NCBI GenBank assembly: GCA_013349695.1
Contig: DUZD01000098.1
Coordinates: 1 to 8,699 of the forward strand
Length of the DNA: 8,699 bases
Direction of reading: 5' to 3'
Source: Rhodospirillaceae bacterium
Lineage (GTDB): Bacteria; Pseudomonadota; Alphaproteobacteria; Rhodospirillales; 2-02-FULL-58-16
Part shown: piece after piece, positions 1 through 5,797 of the stretch
How positions within the stretch are numbered: position 1 is the first letter of the stretch
How the letters are laid out: every line of letters begins with the position of its first letter
Notes under the pieces: generated by a model
The model's input: the letters and a program-made list of their open reading frames with translations, nothing else
What the model was told of the DNA's origin: nothing
Database searches by the model: none
Translations under genes and position numbers: made by a program

Positions 1-45
1 GAAAACTCTGTCCGGTACCTTGAAATCGGACATGAGAGAGCATTT
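1..45. repeat. 45-bp repeat, left copy (inverted relative to 8584-8628)
   Basis: These 45 bases are a perfect reverse complement of 8584-8628. The core reads TGTCCGGTACC...CGGACA, so the repeat has an internal partial dyad of its own (TGTCCG and CGGACA). Similarity to the other copy stops right after position 45, while the other copy is followed by unrelated sequence, so the inner edge of a repeated element probably lies here. An insertion-sequence terminus present in two opposite orientations would explain it. The window begins inside this copy, so its true outer edge cannot be seen. Confidence 0.85.
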
Positions 46-267
46 TCCGATCGAATGGGATCGCTTCGCTTAGTGCTCCGCCCTTTCCGCTATTCATCCC
101 GTGCCTGTCATTTTGCCCTGACCCAAGGGGAGTTCAAGGCCGAAGCCGCGCGCCGCGTAGCGGCAGCCTTGACGTCCCCTTGGATTAGGGCCACCCCTCC
201 GGCAAGAAATGAATGGCGGAACTGAGGTGGCCACAACCGATAACAGGTAAACTTGATCGGAAAATGC
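40..267. repeat. MITE-like element with 13-bp terminal inverted repeats
   Basis: GCATTTTCCGATC at 40-52 is repeated exactly in inverted orientation at 255-267. The enclosed 200 bases have no gene I recognise and contain two nested dyads: CCAAGGGGAGTTCAAGGC at 123-140 against 166-183 (16 of 18 pairs), and GGCCACC at 189-195 against GGTGGCC at 226-232. Short size, terminal inverted repeats and internal fold-back structure are the usual look of a non-autonomous element. No clear target-site duplication is visible, so a decayed IS end is equally possible. Confidence 0.45.
123..183. repeat. Imperfect stem-loop inside the left intergenic region
   Basis: The arms 123-140 and 166-183 pair at 16 of 18 positions, and the 25-base loop contains a further GCCGC/GCGGC pairing around 146-164. 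The structure would form in RNA read from either strand. It lies downstream of lepA in the lepA reading direction, but no T-run follows, so I do not call it a terminator. Confidence 0.5.
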
Positions 268-269
268 CC

Positions 270-334
270 TAGCCCCAATACGGTTCACTTAACGATTTCA
301 TGTGGAAATCATTAAGTGAACCGTATTGGGGCTA
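270..334. repeat. 65-bp near-perfect palindrome touching the lepA stop codon
   Basis: TAGCCCCAATACGGTTCACTTAA at the left is mirrored by its exact reverse complement on the right (270-292 and 312-334). The stem continues after one C/A mismatch with GATTTC/GAAATC (294-299 and 305-310), leaving a 5-base loop ATGTG. The arm resembles the terminal repeats of IS4-type elements as I remember them (AATACGGTTCACTTAA), so this may be two fused IS ends with almost no interior. The lepA stop codon (332-334) lies inside it. In lepA mRNA the palindrome would fold into a very strong hairpin at the 3' end, which could stop transcription or protect the end even without an immediate U-run. Confidence 0.85.
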
Positions 335-2134
335 ATCGCCATCCATTTTCAATACCGCGATGAAGGCCGATTGCGGGATGTCGACACTGCCGAACTGGCG
401 CATCTTCTTTTTTCCGGCTTTTTGTTTTTCGAGCAGCTTGCGTTTGCGAGTAACGTCGCCGCCGTAGCATTTGGCGGTGACGTCCTTTCTCAGCGCGCCG
501 ATGGTTTCGCGAGCGATTACCTTGCCGCCGATGGCAGCCTGGATGGGGATCTTGAACAACTGGCGCGGGATCATCTCCTTCAAACGCTCGCAAACGACGC
601 GGCCCCGGGTTTCCGCCTGGGTGCGGTGGCAGATGAAAGCCAGGGCGTCCACCGGCTCGTTGTTGACCAGGATCGAAACCTTGGCCAGATCCGCCCGCCG
701 GTAACCGTCCATCTCGTAATCAAGGCTGGCATAACCCCTGGAGATCGATTTCAAGCGGTCGTAGAAATCGAACACCACTTCGTTCAGGGGCAGCCGGTAG
801 ACGGCCAGGGCGCGGCTGCCGGCGAAGGTCAGTTCGACCTGTTCGCCGCGGCGTTCGGTGCATAGCGCCAGGACGGAGCCCAGGTATTCATCGGGCACCA
901 CGATGGTGGCCTTGATCCACGGCTCATCGATGGCGGTGACCTTGTCGGGCGGGGGCATGTCGGCCGGATTGCGTAGGCTGAACTCGGTGCCGTCGCCGAG
1001 ATGGACGCGGTAGGCGACGGAAGGCGCCGTCGCGATCAGATTCAGGTTGAACTCGCGGGTCAGGCGTTCCTGGATGATTTCCAGGTGCAGGAGCCCCAAA
1101 AACCCGCAGCGGAAACCGAATCCCAAGGCCGTCGAGCTTTCCGGCTCGAAGGTCAAACTGGCGTCGTTGAGCCTGAGTTTGGAGAGGGAGTCGCGCAAAT
1201 CCTCGAAATCGTTGCTGTCGGTCGGAAAGATGGAGCAGAAAACGACCGGCAGCGAGGGATTGAAGCCGGGCAAAGGCGCCTCCGCCGGGCGTTTATCCTC
1301 GGTGATGGTGTCGCCGACATGGGTATCGGCGACGGTCTTGATGGCCGCCGTGATGTAGCCGATCTCGCCGGGACCGAGGTCGCCGATCCGGGTCGGCTTG
1401 GGCGTGAACACGCCGACCTGTTCGACCTGCTGCACCGCTCCCGTCGACATCATGCGGATCTTCATGCCCTTGCGCAAAAACCCGTCGCGCACCCTGAGCA
1501 GGATCATGACGCCGAGGTAGGGATCGTACCAGGAATCTATCAGCAACGCCTTCAGCGGCGCCCGCGCCTCGCCGCTCGGCGGCGGCAAGCGTTCGATCAA
1601 CGCCTCGAGAACGTCGGGCACCCCGGCGCCGGTCTTTGCCGAGACGGCGATGGCCCGCGAAGAATCGAGGCCGAGCACATCCTCGATCTGGAGTTTGATC
1701 CGCTCCGGCTCCGCCGCCGGCAGGTCGATTTTGTTGAGCAGGATGATGATTTCGTGATTGCCGCCGATGGCGAGATAGGCATTGGCCAAGGTCTGCGCCT
1801 CGACTCCTTGTGACGCGTCGACGATCAGCAGCGATCCTTCGCAAGCGGCCAACGAACGGCTGACCTCGTAAGCGAAATCGACGTGACCCGGCGTATCGAT
1901 GAGGTTCAATTGATAGGTCTCGCCGTTCTTCGCCAGGTAGCTGAGCCGCACGGTCCGCGCCTTGATGGTGATGCCGCGCTCGCGCTCGATGTCCATGGTG
2001 TCGAGCACCTGGTCTTTCATTTCCCGCTCCGAGAGAGCGTCGCAAAGCTGGATCAGCCGGTCGGCCAGGGTCGACTTGCCGTGGTCGATATGGGCGATGA
2101 TCGAAAAGTTGCGGATCAGGCTGAGATCGGTCAT
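332..2134 (-). CDS. lepA: Elongation factor 4 (LepA), ribosomal back-translocase GTPase
   Basis: This 600-residue protein matches the usual length and architecture of LepA, a cytoplasmic and membrane-peripheral translational GTPase that acts on stalled or mis-translocated 70S ribosomes. The GTPase motifs are all visible: AHIDHGKST at 14-22, RGITIKA at 53-59, DTPGH at 80-84, NKID at 134-137 and SAK at 165-167. The EF-G-like domains follow, with GFRCGFLGLLHLEII at about 340-354 and ATAPSVAYRV at 368-377. The C-terminal LepA-specific domain ends with the basic stretch DVTRKRKLLEKQKAGKKK. The ATG at 2134 is favoured because the protein begins directly with the conserved N-terminus; a weak AGAAG precedes it. 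It is the last gene of the yggT-DUF167-folD-lepA run, 78 bases after folD. Oddity: its stop codon lies in a 65-bp palindrome, so the final residues (KMDGD) and the stop may have been reset by that element. Confidence 0.98.
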   Translation of the reverse strand: MTDLSLIRNFSIIAHIDHGKSTLADRLIQLCDALSEREMKDQVLDTMDIERERGITIKARTVRLSYLAKNGETYQLNLIDTPGHVDFAYEVSRSLAACEGSLLIVDASQGVEAQTLANAYLAIGGNHEIIILLNKIDLPAAEPERIKLQIEDVLGLDSSRAIAVSAKTGAGVPDVLEALIERLPPPSGEARAPLKALLIDSWYDPYLGVMILLRVRDGFLRKGMKIRMMSTGAVQQVEQVGVFTPKPTRIGDLGPGEIGYITAAIKTVADTHVGDTITEDKRPAEAPLPGFNPSLPVVFCSIFPTDSNDFEDLRDSLSKLRLNDASLTFEPESSTALGFGFRCGFLGLLHLEIIQERLTREFNLNLIATAPSVAYRVHLGDGTEFSLRNPADMPPPDKVTAIDEPWIKATIVVPDEYLGSVLALCTERRGEQVELTFAGSRALAVYRLPLNEVVFDFYDRLKSISRGYASLDYEMDGYRRADLAKVSILVNNEPVDALAFICHRTQAETRGRVVCERLKEMIPRQLFKIPIQAAIGGKVIARETIGALRKDVTAKCYGGDVTRKRKLLEKQKAGKKKMRQFGSVDIPQSAFIAVLKMDGD

Positions 2135-2171
2135 GGGCGCGCTTCTATCATCGCATGTCCTGGAATGCCAT

Positions 2172-2211
2172 CCCGCCGGCGAAAAAGTTTCTCGGGGCGA
2201 CCGCCGGCGGG
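2172..2211. other. Stem-loop between folD and lepA
   Basis: CCCGCCGGCG (2172-2181) and CGCCGGCGGG (2202-2211) form a perfect 10-bp GC stem with a 20-base loop, immediately after the folD stop. There is no T-run in the direction of transcription, so it is not a standard terminator. It could modulate read-through or mRNA processing between the two genes. Confidence 0.5.
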
Positions 2212-2212
2212 C

Positions 2213-3112
2213 TCACAGACGCGGCTTTTCGAGGCCTTTCCGATGGCAGGCGGCGATGAGGGTGTTGCGCAACAAGCAGGCAATGGTCATCGGGCCGACG
2301 CCGCCGGGAACGGGGGTGATGGCGCCGGCGACCGTGACCGCCTCCTGAAAATCGACATCACCGACCAGGCGGGTCGCGCCGGCGCCCCGATCCGGCGCCT
2401 CGACGCGGTTGATGCCGACGTCGATGACCGTGGCGCCTGGCTTGATCCACTCGCCCTTGACGAGCCGGGGCCGGCCGACGGCGACGACGAGGATGTCGGC
2501 GCGGGCGCATTCCCGCGCCACGTCCCGGGTCCTGGAATGGGCGATAGTGACCGTGCAGTGTTCACCCAGCAGCAAGGCCGCCATGGGTTTGCCGACGATG
2601 TTGGAGCGACCCAGGACCAGCGCCCTTTGTCCCGAAAGCTCGCCCAGGTGATCCTTCACCAACATCAGGCAGCCCAAGGGCGTGCAAGGGACCATGGCGG
2701 CGCCGTTGCCGGTGGCCAGACGGCCGGCGTTGAGAAGGTGGAACCCGTCGACATCCTTGTCCGGATCGATTTCGCCCAGCACGGCGCCGGGATCGATATG
2801 CTCGGGCAAGGGGAGCTGGACCAGGATTCCGTCAACCGCGTCATCCTCGTTGAGGGCGCCAACGAGGCCTTGAAGCTCCTCGCCGCTGGTTTCGGCGGGC
2901 AGGCGGTGTTCGAAGGATTGCATGCCCGCCTCCAGCGTCTGTTTGCATTTGTTGCGGACATAGGCCTGACTGGCCGGATCCTCGCCGATGAGCACCACGG
3001 CCAAGCCCGGCGTCAAACCGTGCCGGGTTTGGATTCCTTGCACCTCTTCGGCGATCTTTTGCCGCAAACCGGCGGCCAAGGCTTGGCCGTCAATGATTTT
3101 TGCTTTTGTCAC
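2213..3112 (-). CDS. folD: Bifunctional methylenetetrahydrofolate dehydrogenase / methenyltetrahydrofolate cyclohydrolase
   Basis: FolD interconverts 5,10-methylene-THF, 5,10-methenyl-THF and 10-formyl-THF with NADP+, supplying formyl groups for purines and initiator tRNA. From a GTG at 3112 the protein has 299 residues, close to the family norm of about 285-300. It begins with the typical MTKAKIIDGQ; the longer in-frame reading to 3175 adds 21 non-conserved residues. Visible landmarks are YVRNK with the catalytic lysine at 55, DGILVQLPLP at 94-103 (Gln99), DKDVDGFH at 118-125 (Asp122), the Rossmann loop GRSNIVGKP at 168-176 and PGGVGPMT at 269-276. All key residues are present. The ribosome-binding site is weak (AAGACG region). 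It lies 81 bases after DUF167 and 78 bases before lepA on the same strand, so the genes are probably co-transcribed. Confidence 0.97.
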   Translation of the reverse strand: MTKAKIIDGQALAAGLRQKIAEEVQGIQTRHGLTPGLAVVLIGEDPASQAYVRNKCKQTLEAGMQSFEHRLPAETSGEELQGLVGALNEDDAVDGILVQLPLPEHIDPGAVLGEIDPDKDVDGFHLLNAGRLATGNGAAMVPCTPLGCLMLVKDHLGELSGQRALVLGRSNIVGKPMAALLLGEHCTVTIAHSRTRDVARECARADILVVAVGRPRLVKGEWIKPGATVIDVGINRVEAPDRGAGATRLVGDVDFQEAVTVAGAITPVPGGVGPMTIACLLRNTLIAACHRKGLEKPRL

Positions 3113-3193
3113 CGTCTTATCGTTCCGTTGCCGCCCAAGGGATGTTTTGGTATGCCAAGCGCAAGTCGGCGGCAATAGGGAATTTGTCGAAAA

Positions 3194-3559
3194 CTACGGC
3201 GCCGCCTTCGGATGCCGTTCGAGCCAGCGCTTGACATTTTCGAGAAGAATTTCCGTGTCGCCTTCAATGAAAAGTGTTTTTCGGCGGCTGGCGGGTCCGG
3301 CCGTGATCTCGAACGCGGTTTTCGGCAGGCGCCAGGTTTTGGCCAGGAGTTTGATCAAGGCGGCGTTGGCCTTGCCGCCCTCGGCGGCGGCGGTCACCGA
3401 TACCTTGAGCCGGGCTTTTCCATCGCCGCCGTCAACGATGCCGCCGACGCGGTTGGCGGACGCTTTCGGAACCAGGATCACCGCGACTTTAAGTCCACCG
3501 CCCGTGGCCAGAAAGGGGGCCGCTCGTTCAGTAGCCGCCCGTTCCGATACCACCACCAC
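3194..3559 (-). CDS. DUF167 / YggU family small protein
   Basis: This small cytoplasmic protein of unknown biochemical role belongs to the widespread DUF167 (YggU) family. Diagnostic features are the sequence LKVAVILVPKASANRVGG near the start, the GKANAALIKLLAK segment, and the terminal ITAGPASRRKTLFIEGD motif, which together give the family's alpha/beta fold. The start is uncertain: three consecutive GTG codons (3559, 3556, 3553) lie inside the end of the upstream yggT gene and none has a good Shine-Dalgarno sequence. A TTG at 3598 is in frame but would add residues not expected in the family. From 3559 the protein is 121 residues. The overlap of about 30 bases with yggT suggests translational coupling, and YggT next to DUF167 next to FolD is a familiar proteobacterial arrangement. 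The ending WLERHPKAAP is short and basic. Confidence 0.9.
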   Translation of the reverse strand: MVVVSERAATERAAPFLATGGGLKVAVILVPKASANRVGGIVDGGDGKARLKVSVTAAAEGGKANAALIKLLAKTWRLPKTAFEITAGPASRRKTLFIEGDTEILLENVKRWLERHPKAAP

Positions 3560-3830
3560 CGTATTCGCGGAGAAGATTTTGGATGAAATAGACGGCAAGG
3601 ATCAGCACCACCGGCGAAATATCGATGCCGCCCAAATTGGGCAGCCAACGGCGGATGGGCTTCAGCGCCGGCTCGGTGACGCGGTGCAGGAAATCATAGA
3701 GCAGACGGACGAAATGGTTGTGGACGTTGATGATGTTGAAAGAGACCAACCAACTCATCACCACCGCGAAGATCAGAACGAAGACAAACAGACCGAGTAC
3801 GGTATCGATCAGCATCAACAGCGATTGCAT
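3528..3830 (-). CDS. YggT family integral membrane protein
   Basis: This 100-residue inner-membrane protein belongs to the YggT family, which is linked to osmotic stress in E. coli and to division or envelope processes elsewhere; its molecular activity is not settled. The first hydrophobic segment spans about residues 4-30 (LLMLIDTVLGLFVFVLIFAV) and the second about 72-88 (SPVVLILAVYFIQNL). Between them is the family signature TEPALKPIRRWLPNLGGIDIS. The ATG at 3830 is chosen because MQSLLMLID is the usual start and a CGGAAT element lies just upstream; a TTG at 3848 would add six residues. The tail is glycine-rich (REYGGGGIGTGGY), and its GGT/GGC codons create the GTG triplets where the next gene probably begins. 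It is the first gene of the minus-strand cluster. Confidence 0.93.
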   Translation of the reverse strand: MQSLLMLIDTVLGLFVFVLIFAVVMSWLVSFNIINVHNHFVRLLYDFLHRVTEPALKPIRRWLPNLGGIDISPVVLILAVYFIQNLLREYGGGGIGTGGY

Positions 3831-3868
3831 CGGCGATTCCGGAAACAATTAGGTGAGTCCAAGCCCTG

Positions 3869-3897
3869 AAACTAGCGTCCGCGCCGGCCGTTGGCAA
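3869..3897 (-). promoter_or_regulatory. Possible promoter of the yggT-lepA cluster
   Basis: Read on the minus strand, TTGCCA (3897-3892), a 17-base spacer and TAGTTT (3874-3869) form a sigma-70-like pair about 40 bases upstream of the yggT start. The -35 matches 5 of 6 and the -10 only 3 of 6 consensus bases, so this is a modest candidate. It would be divergent from the tRNA-Ala promoter. Confidence 0.35.
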
Positions 3898-3934
3898 GAG
3901 CAACGCTGATCGGCGGCGTCCAGGCGTCCAATCC

Positions 3935-3964
3935 TTGACAGGGCGGCGGGCATGCCGACATTAT
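3935..3964 (+). promoter_or_regulatory. Promoter of the tRNA-Ala gene
   Basis: A perfect TTGACA (3935-3940) is followed by an 18-base spacer and CATTAT (3959-3964, 4 of 6 consensus). The GC-rich spacer resembles the discriminator-rich, tightly controlled promoters of stable RNA genes. The expected start site is near 3971, giving a leader of about a dozen bases before the tRNA at 3983. Confidence 0.65.
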
Positions 3965-3982
3965 CCACCGATTCGTCAGCAA

Positions 3983-4058
3983 GGGGCCGTAGCTCAGTTG
4001 GGAGAGCGCGACGTTCGCAATGTCGAGGTCAGGGGTTCGATTCCCCTCGGCTCCACCA
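3983..4058 (+). tRNA. tRNA-Ala, anticodon CGC
   Basis: This is a 76-base cloverleaf with the CCA end encoded. The acceptor stem GGGGCCG pairs with CGGCTCC and contains the G3-U70 wobble pair, the identity mark for alanyl-tRNA synthetase. The D stem is GCTC/GAGC with the loop AGTTGGGA. The anticodon stem is CGACG/TGTCG around the loop TTCGCAA, giving anticodon CGC (4016-4018), which reads GCG codons. The T arm is AGGGG TTCGATT CCCCT. The only weak spot is a terminal G-U pair in the anticodon stem. Its 3' end borders phage-derived sequence, so it probably served as an integration site. Confidence 0.97.
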
Positions 4059-4129
4059 TTTGAAAATCAGCGCTTAGGGTCTGTACTCTTAAACCGAGGG
4101 TGCTTACCGCCGCATTACGGACCTTTGGA

Positions 4130-4154
4130 GGCTCCGCCTCGGAGTGCCGGTTTT
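4130..4154 (+). terminator. Weak terminator-like hairpin after tRNA-Ala
   Basis: GGCTCCG pairs with CGGA(GT)GCC around a three-base loop and is followed by GG and four Ts. With one bulged base and a short T-run, it is a weak candidate for ending tRNA transcription about 75 bases downstream of the tRNA. Confidence 0.25.
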
Positions 4155-4167
4155 GATCCGGGGGGAC

Positions 4168-4266
4168 ATTGGCGGTGATGCCCCACATGCCGATCTCGCC
4201 GTAGATGTAAATCTCGCCGCCGCCGGCGGCGGACTTCATGCGGAACCAACTCTTGGATCTGCTCAT
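4168..4266 (-). pseudogene. Truncated start of a phage ClpP-like head-maturation protease
   Basis: On the minus strand an ATG at 4266, preceded at some distance by GGAG, opens a reading frame beginning MSRSKSWFRMKSAAGGG and EIYIYGEIGMWGITA. This is the characteristic N-terminus of the ClpP-related prohead proteases that follow the portal gene in tailed phages and process the capsid scaffold. Similarity stops after about 33 residues, at GITAN, where the family normally continues into the ClpP serine-protease fold. The frame then runs into unrelated sequence starting TGTCCCCCCGG (leftward from 4168) and on through the tRNA. The catalytic Ser/His/Asp region is absent, so this is a dead remnant. 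Together with the adjacent tRNA it points to a decayed prophage. Recognition is from memory of the family motif. Confidence 0.72.
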
Positions 4267-4287
4267 GGCCTGGTTCTCCAATGAAAA

Positions 4288-4315
4288 GGGCGCGCCGGCA
4301 TGGACAGGCGCGCCC
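4288..4315. promoter_or_regulatory. 9-bp perfect dyad overlapping the 4366 gene's promoter
   Basis: GGGCGCGCC (4288-4296) and GGCGCGCCC (4307-4315) are exact inverted copies separated by 10 bases. The loop contains TGGACA, the likely -35 box of the gene starting at 4366, and the right arm lies in the promoter spacer. This placement suits an operator. On the minus strand the same hairpin is followed by TTTTCATT, so it could instead be a terminator for leftward transcription. Confidence 0.5.
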
Positions 4316-4329
4316 GCAATAATTAGTAT
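4301..4329 (+). promoter_or_regulatory. Promoter of the deoxyribosyltransferase/TIR-like gene
   Basis: TGGACA (4301-4306, 5 of 6) is followed by exactly 17 bases and TAGTAT (4324-4329, 4 of 6). Predicted initiation near 4336 gives a 30-base leader with AAAGGGG at 4353-4359, six bases before the ATG at 4366. Confidence 0.5.
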
Positions 4330-4365
4330 TCCCGCCCCGTCACGAATCAACCAAAGGGGTGTGTC

Positions 4366-5091
4366 ATGGCCGAGAAATCCAAGTCCCGTTCATGCTTTGT
4401 CATCTGCCCGATCGGCGAGGCCGGATCGAAAGACCGGGCCAGGTCGGACGATATCTTCAATAACCTCATCGAGCCCGTCGCCAAGGAAAACGATTACGAG
4501 GCTTTCAGACTCATCGACAAAAGCCGGCCTGGTGATATCACCATGCGGATCGTCGAGGCGGTCACCGAAAGCGATCTGGTGATCGCCGACCTGTCGGGGC
4601 GGAACGCCAACGTGTTCTACGAACTTTCCATCCGCCACGCGCTTGGCAGGCCGTACATCCACATGATGGACGACCCGGCATCCGTCCCGTTCGATGTCTT
4701 TGCCCTGAACGCCATCACCATCGACCAGGGCAGCTTCGGTGGTATGAAAAAAACCCGCGCCGAACTCGATGCCCAGATCAAGGCCATTCTTGCCGGCAAA
4801 GAGAATTTCGGAAACCCGATCTCCCGCTACTACGAAAACCAGGAAATCGAGAAACGGGACAATCCCCTGGAGACGCAGATCGCAAACCTCACCGATAATG
4901 TCCTCACTCTTAGCCGTCAGATGGGCGCTCTGGAAGGTAAGGTAAGCGCCGCGACGGACAATGTGTACGGATCCGAGAAGCCAATCGATCGACTATTGTC
5001 CGCCATCAAGTTCACAGAGCCCTCCCTCAAGGTGCCCCAGGCCAAAATCCTTGGCAGAAGGCGCGACCACGACTACGACGACGACAACTAG
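4366..5091 (+). CDS. Nucleoside 2-deoxyribosyltransferase/TIR-like protein, stand-alone
   Basis: This 241-residue soluble protein has no signal peptide or membrane segment. It starts at an ATG with a good ribosome-binding site (AAAGGGG, six-base spacing). Its first 120 residues match a common but poorly characterised family: CFVICPIGE at 10-18, IEPVAKENDYEAFRLID at 35-51, DLVIADLSGRNANVFYEL at 70-87 and the following SIRHALGRP. This is the Rossmannoid fold shared by nucleoside 2-deoxyribosyltransferases and TIR NAD-hydrolases; Glu86 of NVFYEL sits where those enzymes carry their catalytic glutamate. Residues of about 165-197 (LETQIANLTDNVLTLSRQMG) look like a coiled coil, probably for oligomerisation. 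The tail is charged (RRRDHDYDDDN). Relatives occur in defence-related and mobile settings, which fits the neighbouring prophage remnant. An effector or base-exchange role is inference; no partner gene is adjacent. Confidence 0.85.
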   Translation: MAEKSKSRSCFVICPIGEAGSKDRARSDDIFNNLIEPVAKENDYEAFRLIDKSRPGDITMRIVEAVTESDLVIADLSGRNANVFYELSIRHALGRPYIHMMDDPASVPFDVFALNAITIDQGSFGGMKKTRAELDAQIKAILAGKENFGNPISRYYENQEIEKRDNPLETQIANLTDNVLTLSRQMGALEGKVSAATDNVYGSEKPIDRLLSAIKFTEPSLKVPQAKILGRRRDHDYDDDN

Positions 5092-5254
5092 AGCGATGGA
5101 TCGGGCGATCCCTAATCCACGTTCTCCGTTTCGTCCTCGGGCTTGTCTCCGCCGTCGCCGCCAAGCGGGGCCAGAAGGCCAACCGGCGAAGGCCGGATAA
5201 GACCTGCCTCTTTATCTCTTGCGGTGTTCGCTCGCTTGTTGTTCACAAAGCTTT

Positions 5255-5282
5255 GGGGTCAGGTCTTGAATGTTGAATTTCC
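5255..5282 (+). repeat. RAYT-associated GGGGTCAGGTCTTGAAT repeat
   Basis: This short word resembles the GGGGTCAGGTCTTG repeats that precede REP-associated tyrosine transposase genes in many Proteobacteria. Here it lies 26 bases before the truncated transposase start at 5308. Related wording recurs at 5494-5520 and 6537-6563. Confidence 0.5.
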
Positions 5283-5307
5283 GTCTACCGCCCTCTATGC
5301 TTCCCCC

Positions 5308-5331
5308 ATGGCACGGCCCTTGCGCATAGCC
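5308..5331 (+). pseudogene. First codons of a REP-associated Y1 transposase (RAYT), truncated
   Basis: An ATG opens with MARPLRIA, matching the near-invariant RAYT beginning MARPLRIEFPG. It sits behind the typical upstream wording GGGGTCAGGTCTTGAAT and CCGCCCTCTATGCTTCCCCC. Similarity ends after seven or eight residues and the frame soon stops. The HUH and tyrosine catalytic motifs are missing, so only the 5' edge of the gene survives. The match is short but the combined upstream context makes it credible. Confidence 0.5.
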
Positions 5332-5487
5332 TGTACGGTATCGAAGCCTCCCATTTTGCCATGACATTATCTCGCCCGACATTTCCTTGCTGGAAGTTCC
5401 GAGACACCATACGTATTTATTTTCCTATATCATAAAAGCCTCGTGTTTCGGGGTCATGTTTCGGGGCGGACGGCACGTTCCGTTGCC

Positions 5488-5608
5488 GAGAAAAGGGGCC
5501 TGGAATTGTGAATTCCCAATCCCGATCCGTGTTCGTCCGTTTTTATCCGTGGCTTATTTTAGGCGGGCCCGTGCCACTCTGGCATGACAATCTTTTCGGC
5601 GACATCGC
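5488..5608 (+). repeat. Interspersed repeat copy A
   Basis: Starting GAGAAAAGGGG and containing AATTCCCAATC, GATCCGTGTTC, TCCGT and GTGGCTT, this stretch matches 6531-6603 in its first 68 bases. Its last 28 bases (5581-5608, GGCATGAC to CGACATCGC) match 6811-6838 with two differences. It belongs to a widespread class of non-coding repeats whose translation gives spurious peptides such as IRVHPWL. Confidence 0.75.
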
Positions 5609-5619
5609 CGCTTGTCGCG

Positions 5620-5640
5620 GTATCGCTCGCGGAGCGATAC
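5620..5640. repeat. Perfect 9-bp hairpin, REP-like
   Basis: GTATCGCTC (5620-5628), loop GCG and GAGCGATAC (5632-5640) form a compact perfect hairpin just beyond repeat copy A, at the boundary with the ATPase fragment. Short GC-capped hairpins of this kind are typical RAYT substrates, but no second copy is present in this window. Confidence 0.5.
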
Positions 5641-5797
5641 GGAATATCTTGAGGAGCTGGATGCCTTGGCGGATGCCGACAAGATATTCTTTGCCGAAGC
5701 CATGATTCTATGGCTCTACGAACTCGGGAAAAGGGAAGGCGGAAGAGAAAGGTTCAAGCACGCCCTGGTTATTGAGGAAGGCCATCACGTCCTTTCT
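5636..5797 (+). pseudogene. Fragment of a HerA/DUF87-type P-loop ATPase
   Basis: One plus-strand frame reads EYLEELDALADADKIFFAEA, then ILWLYELGKREG, then RFKHALVIEEGHHVLS. The last part is the Walker B region of HerA-FtsK-like ATPases (hhhhIEEAHHhL), and the preceding helix with a basic RFKH approach is typical of DUF87 proteins. Only about 54 residues survive: no Walker A is present upstream (repeat sequence instead), and similarity ends near 5797, where the convergent secreted-protein gene stops. One residue departs from the usual motif (EEGHH for EEAHH). The parent would have been a DNA-translocating ATPase of conjugative, repair or defence type. This is a remnant, not a functional gene. 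Confidence 0.6.

Noticed and set aside
94..288. 64-residue minus-strand frame in the left intergenic region
   Set aside because: It covers the fold-back repeats and has no recognisable family or ribosome-binding site.
1883..3178. 431-residue plus-strand frame opposite lepA and folD
   Set aside because: It is the complementary shadow of two well-supported genes in high-GC DNA and has no coherent family features.
3994..4350. 118-residue minus-strand frame across the tRNA, ending VEPRGIEPLTSTLRTSRSPN
   Set aside because: The C-terminal part is the antisense of tRNA-Ala; VEPRGIEPLTS peptides are a well-known annotation artefact. Only the phage-protease portion (4168-4266) has meaning.
5112..5246. 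44-residue minus-strand frame from a GTG, ending PEDETENVD
   Set aside because: The acidic tail looks protein-like and could be the end of a phage gene, but there is no ribosome-binding site, no recognised family, and the start abuts a RAYT-type repeat. Too weak to call.
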